Shown here piece by piece: positions 15,511-21,057 of a stretch of 21,057 nucleotides of DNA. The notes below the pieces were generated by a model that saw only the letters and a list, made by a program, of their open reading frames with translations, was not told where the DNA came from and did not search any database. Origin of the DNA: a virus. The position numbers were made by a program, and so were the translations under genes. Numbering within the stretch: the first letter of the stretch is position 1; each line of letters starts with the position of its first letter. The stretch covers positions 1-21,057 of IMG/VR virus record IMGVR_UViG_3300041402_000176. One strand, written 5' to 3'.

Positions 15511-15582
15511 ATTAACCTTATCCCTAGAGGGGACGGGAGGAGGATGAGCAACCCGCCCCAACTCTAGGTAATTTATTATCTA
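15511..15582 (-). other. 72-base gap before the beta-propeller gene
   Basis: This gap between the 108-aa gene and the beta-propeller gene is AT-rich at the upstream side (GATAATAAATTACC) and C/G-rich downstream (CCTCCTCCCGTCCCC on the minus strand). It holds the ribosome site AGGGATAAGG for the propeller gene. I see no convincing promoter or terminator in it. Nine bases at its downstream end (cttatccct, plus strand 15517-15525) recur at 13775-13783, beyond the other end of the propeller gene. Confidence 0.4.
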
Positions 15583-15909
15583 CTATAACCAATCTACATC
15601 CGTTGGCATCTGTCTAGTTTCTTTAAGCCGTTTAATAGTCTCGATCCTCTTGTATACTCCTAGTTCTTCTAAACTGCGTTGGTGGCCTTGCTTAAGCCTA
15701 GACTCGCATGTATCATACTCCACACACTCTAGACGACAACTCTGCTTTCTATCCGAACTAGAACATACAGCAATATCGATGCTTATTATTTGGCTGGCAT
15801 ATATATCCTCAGACTTCCTGTCATCCCAAAAAGAAGCGGGTGGAGAGTAGCTACGTGAAATGATATCTCGTATCTCTTCATCAGTAACTTCCCTCCACCC
15901 ATCAGTCAC
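15583..15909 (-). CDS. Small Cys-containing protein of unknown function
   Basis: A 108-aa, charged, mostly helical protein that I do not recognise. It has four cysteines (C49, C58, C62, C68) within 20 residues (AVCSSSDRKQSC, LECVEYDTC), which could bind a metal or form disulfides. The N-terminal part holds WREVTDEEIRDIISRS and a Pro-rich PPASFWDD turn; the C-terminal part is a basic helix (RIETIKRLKETRQ). The start is GTG, overlapping the stop of the decoration-like gene as TAGTG, and no close Shine-Dalgarno is seen, so translation probably relies on coupling. There is no signal peptide or membrane segment. Its place between head genes and neck genes suggests a minor virion or assembly role, but nothing in the sequence shows which. 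Confidence 0.55.
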   Translation of the reverse strand: MTDGWREVTDEEIRDIISRSYSPPASFWDDRKSEDIYASQIISIDIAVCSSSDRKQSCRLECVEYDTCESRLKQGHQRSLEELGVYKRIETIKRLKETRQMPTDVDWL

Positions 15910-16340
15910 TAGGTAGTATGCCTAGTATAGTGCGCTTTGATCTCAACGACAGCTGTATCAACCAACGTATCGGCTGTAAGCATAGTCAAGTCAATCGTGT
16001 CAGCAGCGGCATAATACTTGCCACCATGCACGTAAGCATCAGTCCCATCGGTACCTTGGGTAGTAGCGCCAGCAGAGTTAAGATTAGCCGAAGCGTCCCA
16101 ACTCGTATCACCTGCTCCATCACCAACAGAGGCTGTTAGAGTAGCCCCCTGCGCGGTAATACAGCGTACCTTCACATTGTCAATCCACATTCCAGCTCCG
16201 ACTTTAAGCGCCTGAACAATAGCAACGCTAGTCGCGTTAGTTACGCTAAAGTCGAGAGTGTTTTGCAGATAGCCTTGATAACCTTCCAGGATTTCGTGTT
16301 CCTGTGTGTTGTCAATAAAAGCAGTAATTGTATCGGGCAT
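15909..16340 (-). CDS. Capsid decoration-like protein
   Basis: A 143-aa beta-rich protein directly after the major capsid gene. It has a Gly/Ala/Thr-rich central stretch (about 65-100, ATLTASVGDGAGDTSWDASANL) and ends with strands YYAAADTIDLTML and DTAVVEIKAHYTR. The last part follows the pattern G-x-x-hydrophobic-x-Leu-T-x followed by A-x-V/I-x-I-x-A-x-Y that is common in small proteins coating phage heads. Size, position behind the capsid gene and a very strong ribosome site (AAAGGAGTGTAAAT before the ATG) all suggest an abundant structural protein. There is no signal peptide or cysteine cluster (a single Cys at about residue 60). Its gene is 15 bases downstream of the capsid gene and overlaps the next gene by one base. 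The role as decoration or cement is inferred from context. Confidence 0.6.
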   Translation of the reverse strand: MPDTITAFIDNTQEHEILEGYQGYLQNTLDFSVTNATSVAIVQALKVGAGMWIDNVKVRCITAQGATLTASVGDGAGDTSWDASANLNSAGATTQGTDGTDAYVHGGKYYAAADTIDLTMLTADTLVDTAVVEIKAHYTRHTT

Positions 16341-16355
16341 ATTTACACTCCTTTC

Positions 16356-17351
16356 TTAAGCGTCTGAGACTTGGGTTCTAGAAACGACAACGCTAACAGA
16401 ACCGTAATCTAAGCTGTTGAATACAGGTTTACCTGGTCGAGCAACCATTTGCCAAGACCATCCACGCTCGCGTTCGTAGTCTTTGGTTTGTTGTACCATC
16501 TTAGGACGTTCGCCCCATGCCCACAAGCCAGCTTGTTGACCCATAAACAAGGTCTTAGCATAAGGGATATCGCTTCCAGCCCCTCCAGTAGTCAAAATAT
16601 TGACTCTGCGGTGTTCGTGAATAACAACATTATCCCAGAAGAAGGTAGCTCTTTTGAAGAACGGGTGATCTGGTGCGCGATCTAACGCAGTACCAGCAGC
16701 CGTAACCCACACAGAGTTCTGCTTCCAATCGTATAGTACGTCTGGATGCACAACCATAGCGTAGTAGCTTCCGCCCTCAATGTTAACTTCTTGAATAACT
16801 GGCTGGGCATCATTCCCACCAGTTCTTGCCCATGTTGCAACTTTGGACACTAAAGCTGGGGTAAGCTTATCAGCGGCCTCCAGGGAAGCGATGCTGTCAG
16901 CATCTCCACCATAGAAGATTTTAGTAGAGCTAGCATCGATAGTTGTAAACAACTCAGTATCAATCTTATCTCTACCCCATCGCTGGAGCTTGGCAACAGC
17001 AGTAGAAGGGATATCAAACACAACACGCTTCTGAGACATCTTATTAGTCTTGACAGCGTGTGCATACTCTTTAAGCGTTAACGCGTAATCGTAATGCGTA
17101 AGAGATTCTTCATTACCTTCTAGTGTTTGAGTTTCATCAACACCCAGGCCAGTCAGATCGTACACGATACCAAAGGTAATCGCGTCACCTTTAGTCTTAG
17201 TAAGATCAGTCTTGACTTGTACGATGTTGTTTTCACTCTCGCCAGCAAAACGAGTCATAAAATACGATTCGTTTTCCATAACGTTAAACATCTGCTTTTC
17301 CCAGAGCTTTACTGTAAGCGCATCATTAGTTGTAATAGCTGTAATAGCCAT
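16356..17351 (-). CDS. Major capsid protein, N4-gp56 / DUF4043 family
   Basis: A 331-aa HK97-fold type coat protein matching the N4-gp56 (DUF4043) family. Recognisable blocks are the N-terminal VKLWEKQMFNVMENESYFMTRF (quoted in part: LWEKQMF, SYFMTRF), then GDAITFGIVYDLTGLGV, the strongly conserved TLEGNEESLTHYDY, and KMSQKRVVFDIPSTAVAKL with the long spine helix RWGRDKIDTELF (residues about 105-135). The C-terminal part includes YYAMVVHPDVLYDW and VVIHEHRRV, typical of the P-domain region of this family. It has no cleaved pro-domain that I can see. A strong AAAGGAG precedes the ATG. A Rho-independent terminator lies just upstream, between scaffold and capsid genes. CTAG is scarce and codons look more selective than in neighbours, as expected for a highly expressed gene. 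Confidence 0.85.
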   Translation of the reverse strand: MAITAITTNDALTVKLWEKQMFNVMENESYFMTRFAGESENNIVQVKTDLTKTKGDAITFGIVYDLTGLGVDETQTLEGNEESLTHYDYALTLKEYAHAVKTNKMSQKRVVFDIPSTAVAKLQRWGRDKIDTELFTTIDASSTKIFYGGDADSIASLEAADKLTPALVSKVATWARTGGNDAQPVIQEVNIEGGSYYAMVVHPDVLYDWKQNSVWVTAAGTALDRAPDHPFFKRATFFWDNVVIHEHRRVNILTTGGAGSDIPYAKTLFMGQQAGLWAWGERPKMVQQTKDYERERGWSWQMVARPGKPVFNSLDYGSVSVVVSRTQVSDA

Positions 17352-17379
17352 ATGTAAAGTCTCCTTTTAATTTTTAGAC

Positions 17380-17412
17380 AAAACAAAACCCCACCAGAAA
17401 ACTCTGATGGGG
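17380..17412 (-). terminator. Rho-independent terminator between scaffold and capsid genes
   Basis: On the minus strand CCCCATCAGA (17412-17403), loop GTTT, and TCTGGTGGGG (17398-17389) form a 10-bp stem with one G-U wobble, followed at once by TTTTGTTTT (17388-17380). This is a textbook terminator for leftward transcription. It lies after the scaffold stop and only 28 bases before the capsid start codon, so it must be partial, or the hairpin may instead stabilise or mark a processed capsid mRNA. Confidence 0.85.
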
Positions 17413-17445
17413 CATGTAGTGGAACAGTGCTAGTCTAACAGAGAG

Positions 17446-18405
17446 TTATCCTGTCTTCTTCCTCAACTCCTCACGTATTCTTTTAGCTAATAGCTCAGTC
17501 ACCTGTGTAGGTGAGAGGTGTTCTATAGCCTCCATTGTAAGTTTGGGAGAGGGATCTCCCGTCGAAGCTCCAGCCTCATCGATACTCTTAGTCTTACCTG
17601 ACACCTTCTTAATCTTCTTCACAAGTTTAGCAGGTCGTTCCTTCAACTTGTCGCGTTCAGCCTTAAGCGATACTAGTTCTCGCTCTGCCTTAGCGCGTTG
17701 TGCATAAGCATACACAGTATTAGGATCGAACTGATATGGATCAGCCCTAAACTGTGCAACAGCCTGAGGGTCAGTCTGCCCATCTCGTGTTAAGATAGAA
17801 GCAATATCAGGGATAAGAGAATCAAAGTCAGGGATGCTCGCCTTGAGTGCTTGTTCATTCTGAGTTCTTGTTGCGTTTTGTTGAGCGTAATATTTTGTCT
17901 GAGCTTCTTGTGCCTGCCTAAGCCTTGCTTGCACAATCTTGTCAACAGCGGCTACATCTATGCCATCATACTCGTCACCAAGCACATCAGCGGGTAATGC
18001 AGTTTGTTGAGATTGAGTACTAGCAGCAGCTAGGGCAGCTTCAAGCTCACTTATACGCTTCCTGGATACTCCAACTTCCTCAGTATGAGTCTTGAAGATT
18101 GCTTCCTTCTCCGCCACTTGGCGACGAAGCTTAGCAACTTCATCTTCCTCAGGTTCAACATCTTCTTCTGATTCTTCTACGGTTTCAGTTTTTTCCTCTT
18201 GCTCGTCTGTTTCCTCCACAGCCTCGTCTTCGTTTTCTTGAATAGAATCTTCTTCTACCAATACAACTGTAGGCTCTCTACCTTCTTGCTCAGCGCTGAT
18301 ACGTTCGAGAATCATAGCGTTAACTTGGTCTTCGCTTAATTCCTCGACATCAACAGCGGTACTCTGCTCATCTAGATCAGAGGCCATATTTACTCCATCA
18401 CCCAT
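17446..18405 (-). CDS. Scaffold protein
   Basis: A 319-aa, highly acidic, helical protein between portal and capsid genes, the standard position of the phage scaffold. The N-terminal third is very rich in Glu and Asp (about 40-90, repeats like EETDEQEEK and EEDVEPEEDEV). It is followed by coiled coil (about 90-130, AKLRRQVAEKEAIFKTHTEE type), an Ala/Gln-rich helical middle (about 155-195, VDKIVQARLRQAQEAQ), and a Lys-rich region (KERPAKLVKKIKKVSGKTK) with a C-terminal helix (SPTQVTELLAKRIREELRK). Basic C-terminal helices of scaffold proteins usually bind the coat protein. No protease signature is present, so a separate prohead protease is not suggested here. The first ATG is chosen: AAAGGAGG lies 6-7 bases ahead of it. 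A sigma70-like promoter and a 144-base leader precede it. The identity is set by composition and position. Confidence 0.8.
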   Translation of the reverse strand: MGDGVNMASDLDEQSTAVDVEELSEDQVNAMILERISAEQEGREPTVVLVEEDSIQENEDEAVEETDEQEEKTETVEESEEDVEPEEDEVAKLRRQVAEKEAIFKTHTEEVGVSRKRISELEAALAAASTQSQQTALPADVLGDEYDGIDVAAVDKIVQARLRQAQEAQTKYYAQQNATRTQNEQALKASIPDFDSLIPDIASILTRDGQTDPQAVAQFRADPYQFDPNTVYAYAQRAKAERELVSLKAERDKLKERPAKLVKKIKKVSGKTKSIDEAGASTGDPSPKLTMEAIEHLSPTQVTELLAKRIREELRKKTG

Positions 18406-18549
18406 GTTATCCTCCTTTAGGCATCGTTTGATGGTGTTCCTATAATTAGGCGCTTTCGCGGTATTCCCAGTTCGGGTGAGAATAAGCTAGTATTTAATTT
18501 GCTTGTATTCTCCTATACCTGACTATCTTACTCAGGTTTGTTTGGCGGT
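18406..18549 (-). promoter_or_regulatory. Structured leader upstream of the scaffold gene
   Basis: About 140 bases between the promoter and the scaffold start, without a gene. On the minus strand it can form a stem CCTGA/TCAGG (18536-18532 with 18522-18518), and a stem-loop in which GAGAAT and AAGC (18512-18507, 18504-18501) pair with GCTT and ATTCTC (18487-18478) around a 13-base AT-rich loop. There is also a short CGC-GAAA-GCG hairpin (18460-18451), and AAAGGAGG lies just before the ATG. No known riboswitch or leader family is recognised. Confidence 0.45.
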
Positions 18550-18578
18550 ATTCTACCACACTTGTCAACAATTGTCAA
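18550..18578 (-). promoter_or_regulatory. Near-consensus sigma70 promoter for scaffold/capsid genes
   Basis: On the minus strand a perfect TTGACA (-35, 18578-18573) and TAGAAT (-10, 18555-18550, five of six) are separated by exactly 17 bases, beginning directly after the portal stop codon. Transcription would start near 18543. The -35 box lies in two nearly identical 10-mers in tandem, TTGACAATTG and TTGACAAGTG (18578-18559). This points to use of host RNA polymerase and possibly a regulator site. Confidence 0.75.
18559..18578 (-). repeat. Tandem 10-bp repeat over the promoter
   Basis: TTGACAATTG (18578-18569) is followed directly by TTGACAAGTG (18568-18559); nine of ten bases are identical. 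The period is about one DNA helical turn, so both copies face the same side. They cover the -35 box and most of the spacer. This could be two operator half-sites, or a duplicated -35 element. Confidence 0.6.
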
Positions 18579-20693
18579 CTATTGCAACCCTTGCTCTTGG
18601 TTTGCTATCTGAGTTTTGGTAATCTCTGTCTGCTGTCTACCCTCTTCTAAGTGCTGCTCTCGCTCTCTTTGTGCAGTAATAGAAGCCATTATAGTTTTCT
18701 TCTGTTCTTCTGGGATATCAAAGAACTCGATAAAGATTTCAGTTGGTATAGGTGCGCCTACTCTGGCGAGTTCAATGAACTGGGATAGGTTCTCTTGCCG
18801 TACAGTTGGAGTATATCTGCTCTCAGTAACAACAACATCAAACTTAGAGATATCGGTATCTTCTAACGCGCGCATTACATCTTCCGAGCTAATCTGTGTT
18901 TGGTCTTGGGCTTGTTGTTGTCCCACAAACTCGCGGCCACCCAAAGTAAGCCCTTGCTGTCCTTGGCTGCTATCTTCTACTAGCCGCAATATACGCTCTG
19001 GTGTCCACACCTTAGGTATAAGTTTAAGCAAGATACGTCCTTCTAGCCTATTAGCTAGAGACAAATTATCATACAGGAACTCGTTCCCTAACATGGATTG
19101 CCGCTTCTTCTCAGCTATAGCCACACCAGATTCAGCACGAGTGCTGATCCCTTGCAGCTCAGCATTAATATTAGATATCTCTCGTAAGGTCTGGGTAGAT
19201 AGTTGCTCTAGATTAGCTATCCCAGTAGGGAAACCAGATGACTCTAGTTTAACGGGGGGGTTATTAACTGGGTCAGAAGAAGTTAGGACTGCTCCTGGGG
19301 TAGATGAATTTCTAATGAACTCCTCTTTCTGGTTCTCATCATCAAACGTAGTGCCACCCACTAGCCAGTTCCAGTTAATCATCTTATTGACAATATCTAT
19401 AATCTGAGAGTGGCGCTTGTTAATCTCTTCCTGGATACCCTTCATTCCCTCTACTTTGCCCCATATCTTATTCTTCATCTTCTTAGCATATACAGGGACG
19501 ATAGGAAATTCTGTATCAAAATTATCATCAATCTCGTTACTAATCAGCACATTGCCAGCAATCTTAACTACACGCATGAATGTCTTAGCAATAGGGATGA
19601 CAGTAAAACCTTCTATAGTCTTAACCTTAGAGATATCCTCAGAAGTCCAATCATCAGCTTCTATGAAGACTTCCTCTTCATGGTTCATTACGACATGTAC
19701 CTGCTCGAACTCTTTGATCCAACACTCGACAGCTTTAACTCTCTTTTTATAGCCATCAACCCATTTAAGACCACTCACCCCACCAGCAGTAGGGTCTTCA
19801 CGAGTCTTACCTTTATCCTCTTCAGCAGGCCAGATAATGTTCTTAGCTTTCTTAGGCCACAACCCTTCAACTTTATTCCTGCTAAGCCATTTGGTCTTAG
19901 CTATGAACTCGCAATCGCCCAGATCAAGCTTGTCATGCTCTCCAAAGACCACCTCATCCCAAGGGTAATGTTCGATCACAATATCCCCCAGTGGATTCCT
20001 GTCGTATCTTATCTTAGTATTGAGTAATCCTCTCCCTACGATAGCTGAGTCACGAAACGCTATAGTCTGCTCATAGTCATAATTAGTAGCTTCTGTAATA
20101 TTTTTAGATACGAGATTGTAGATATCAGCGATTACCTGGTCGCCTCCTTCTACTGGAAGGTATTTGATATCGAGCTTATTCTGCCGCTGGAACCCTACTA
20201 GAAGGTCTATAAGCGGCTCAATCTTGTTAAGGGTAATAGCAGCCCTCATTGACTCTTGTAAGTTAGACTTATCGTCTGACGACCACTGCTGGGTGCCATC
20301 GTAATAACCTATTGAAAGGTCGCCATTATCCTTAAACTCTTGCTGGTATTCCTCACCTAAATCTACCTTGGCTTGTACATCACTTACCCAGTCATCCTCA
20401 CTCTTGCCACTCTCACCACTAGTTGTCTCGCTAAACCTCTGTGGAGCGAAGTCATGTGTGTGCCCATCAGCACTAAAGATAATCAACTCACCACTAGGCT
20501 CAGGAGCATCAGGCGGGAGTATGCCTTGTAGCTTCATTGCCTGTATAGTTTCTATCTCAGCCTGTTCTTCCGGCTTAACACCTACATCATGCCTATGTTT
20601 GTTATCTCTAGAGGTTATGCCAATCCCTAAATCATCCAAGAAGATAAGGTGTGTATGCCCCTTCTCCTTAGTTGTACTCATAAAAGTTGCCAT
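18579..20693 (-). CDS. Portal protein, P22-type
   Basis: A 704-aa portal (connector) protein, matching the large P22-type portals in size, order and motifs: FQRQNKLDIKYLPVEGGD (about residues 167-184), the long helical region with NITEATNYDYEQTIAFRDSAIVGRG, then LGDIVIEHYPWDEVVFG, and a C-terminal region with GIQEEINKRHSQIIDIVNKMIN, NAELQGIS and a Gln/Glu-rich helical end likely to form the barrel. It would form the 12-fold ring at one head vertex through which DNA is pumped. An unusual N-terminal extension carries three H-x-H motifs (H13/H15, H33/H35, H78/H80) with GHTH repeated, possibly a metal-binding module. The ATG at 20693 follows the terminase stop by one base, with GGGAG upstream. 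It directly precedes the promoter for the scaffold gene. The family call is strong; the role of the His-rich extension is unknown. Confidence 0.82.
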   Translation of the reverse strand: MATFMSTTKEKGHTHLIFLDDLGIGITSRDNKHRHDVGVKPEEQAEIETIQAMKLQGILPPDAPEPSGELIIFSADGHTHDFAPQRFSETTSGESGKSEDDWVSDVQAKVDLGEEYQQEFKDNGDLSIGYYDGTQQWSSDDKSNLQESMRAAITLNKIEPLIDLLVGFQRQNKLDIKYLPVEGGDQVIADIYNLVSKNITEATNYDYEQTIAFRDSAIVGRGLLNTKIRYDRNPLGDIVIEHYPWDEVVFGEHDKLDLGDCEFIAKTKWLSRNKVEGLWPKKAKNIIWPAEEDKGKTREDPTAGGVSGLKWVDGYKKRVKAVECWIKEFEQVHVVMNHEEEVFIEADDWTSEDISKVKTIEGFTVIPIAKTFMRVVKIAGNVLISNEIDDNFDTEFPIVPVYAKKMKNKIWGKVEGMKGIQEEINKRHSQIIDIVNKMINWNWLVGGTTFDDENQKEEFIRNSSTPGAVLTSSDPVNNPPVKLESSGFPTGIANLEQLSTQTLREISNINAELQGISTRAESGVAIAEKKRQSMLGNEFLYDNLSLANRLEGRILLKLIPKVWTPERILRLVEDSSQGQQGLTLGGREFVGQQQAQDQTQISSEDVMRALEDTDISKFDVVVTESRYTPTVRQENLSQFIELARVGAPIPTEIFIEFFDIPEEQKKTIMASITAQREREQHLEEGRQQTEITKTQIANQEQGLQ

Positions 20694-20694
20694 C

Positions 20695-21057
20695 TTATAC
20701 TCCCATAAAGGTTAATTTTCTAGGTGGAGAGGTATCGACTTTCTTCCATTTACTCCGCCTCTTAGCTTGCTCGCCAAAGATTCTATTGTCTAGATAGTGG
20801 AACATCATCACGCAGTCAGCCTTATCAGGACTATGCCCACCTCTGCTCTTTAAGTGTTTCTTGCTTTCTACTTGTACCTGCCCTGTTGACTCATCGTACA
20901 TCAACACGCATAACTCATCTTTAAGCTCAGGATCGTTAGGTATCTTTATCGTGCCAGACTCGAACGATTCTCTGGTACGCCACCATAACTCATCACGTAA
21001 CCGTCTAAACCTCTCTCGGTTAGTAGCCTTGCGTGAGACATCCACTGGGTATACCCT
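20695..21057 (-). CDS. Terminase large subunit, C-terminal part (cut by window edge)
   Basis: The open frame enters from the right edge of the window and ends in TAA at 20697-20695, giving about 120 residues without an in-window start (the first readable residues are RVYP). It matches the end of the nuclease domain of the large terminase: NRERFRRLRDELWWRTRESF, then GTIKIPNDPELKDEL, YDESTGQVQVESKKHLK, and SPDKADCVMMF. The SPD-x-AD motif carries a metal-binding Asp of the RNase H-like nuclease that cuts packaged DNA. The ATPase domain (Walker A and B) must lie beyond the window. A basic tail (AKRRSKWKKVD) precedes the end. The portal gene begins one base after the stop, the classical terminase-portal order. 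The GTG at 21045 is not taken as a start, since the family needs several hundred more residues. Confidence 0.85.
   Translation of the reverse strand, partial: RVYPVDVSRKATNRERFRRLRDELWWRTRESFESGTIKIPNDPELKDELCVLMYDESTGQVQVESKKHLKSRGGHSPDKADCVMMFHYLDNRIFGEQAKRRSKWKKVDTSPPRKLTFMGV

Noticed and set aside
15511-15561. TTG start extending the propeller protein by 17 residues
   Set aside because: No ribosome site precedes the TTG, while AAGG lies correctly before the ATG at 15510. The extra residues are Pro-rich and look like translated leader.
18406-18425. Five-codon leader peptide (M-P-K-G-G) overlapping the scaffold ribosome site
   Set aside because: It has no ribosome site of its own and arises simply from ATG and the AAAGGAGGATAA sequence; there is no evidence that it is used.
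18616-20027. Long plus-strand open frames (263 and 205 codons) opposite the portal gene
   Set aside because: They are antisense to a well-supported portal gene, and their products are Ser/Leu/Ile-rich without recognisable domains. Nothing else in the window is coded on the plus strand.
1-21057. tRNA genes, CRISPR arrays, insertion sequences, attachment sites
   Set aside because: No cloverleaf, regularly spaced repeat, transposase or integrase signature was seen by reading both strands. This reading is not exhaustive.

Overview
The window is a block of structural and lysis genes from a tailed bacteriophage with a podovirus-like (short-tailed) virion. All 21 supported genes lie on the minus strand and are packed tightly. 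Most have a clear Shine-Dalgarno sequence (AGGAG or GGAGG type). Several neighbours are joined by TAATG or TAGTG stop/start overlaps. No host gene, tRNA, integrase, CRISPR array or insertion sequence was seen. The host is a bacterium but cannot be named from this sequence. Base composition is mid-40s % GC by eye, and the tetranucleotide CTAG is unusually common in many genes.

In transcription order (from the right end of the window): the C-terminal end of the terminase large subunit, a P22-type portal with a His-rich N-terminal extension, a 173-base gap with a near-consensus sigma70 promoter and a structured leader, an acidic scaffold protein, a Rho-independent terminator, an N4-gp56/DUF4043-type major capsid protein, and a small capsid-decoration-like protein. 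Next comes a small Cys-containing protein of unknown role, a kelch-like beta-propeller virion protein, a neck or fibre protein with an Ig-like C-terminus, two adaptor-like proteins in tandem, a beta-helix tailspike, a P22 gp10-like tail hub, a small neck protein, and three proteins at the position of ejection proteins (262, 369 and 1370 aa).

The left 1.7 kb looks like a lysis module: a one-TM holin-like protein, a 41-aa Cys-rich micro-ORF, a 98-aa protein whose C-terminus resembles the glycyl-radical end of class III (anaerobic) ribonucleotide reductase, an M15 metallopeptidase endolysin, and a permuted papain-like (NlpC/P60-superfamily) hydrolase. A second near-consensus sigma70 promoter lies inside the holin-like gene and could drive the four genes after it.

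Together the genes would package DNA (terminase, portal), build the head (scaffold, capsid, decoration), close it with a short tail (adaptors, gp10-like hub, tailspike), deliver DNA (ejection proteins) and lyse the cell. The most unusual items are the orphan ribonucleotide-reductase-like tail with its Cys-rich neighbour, the terminator placed just ahead of the capsid gene, the tandem-repeat promoter ahead of the scaffold gene, and the compositionally distinct beta-propeller and tailspike genes.
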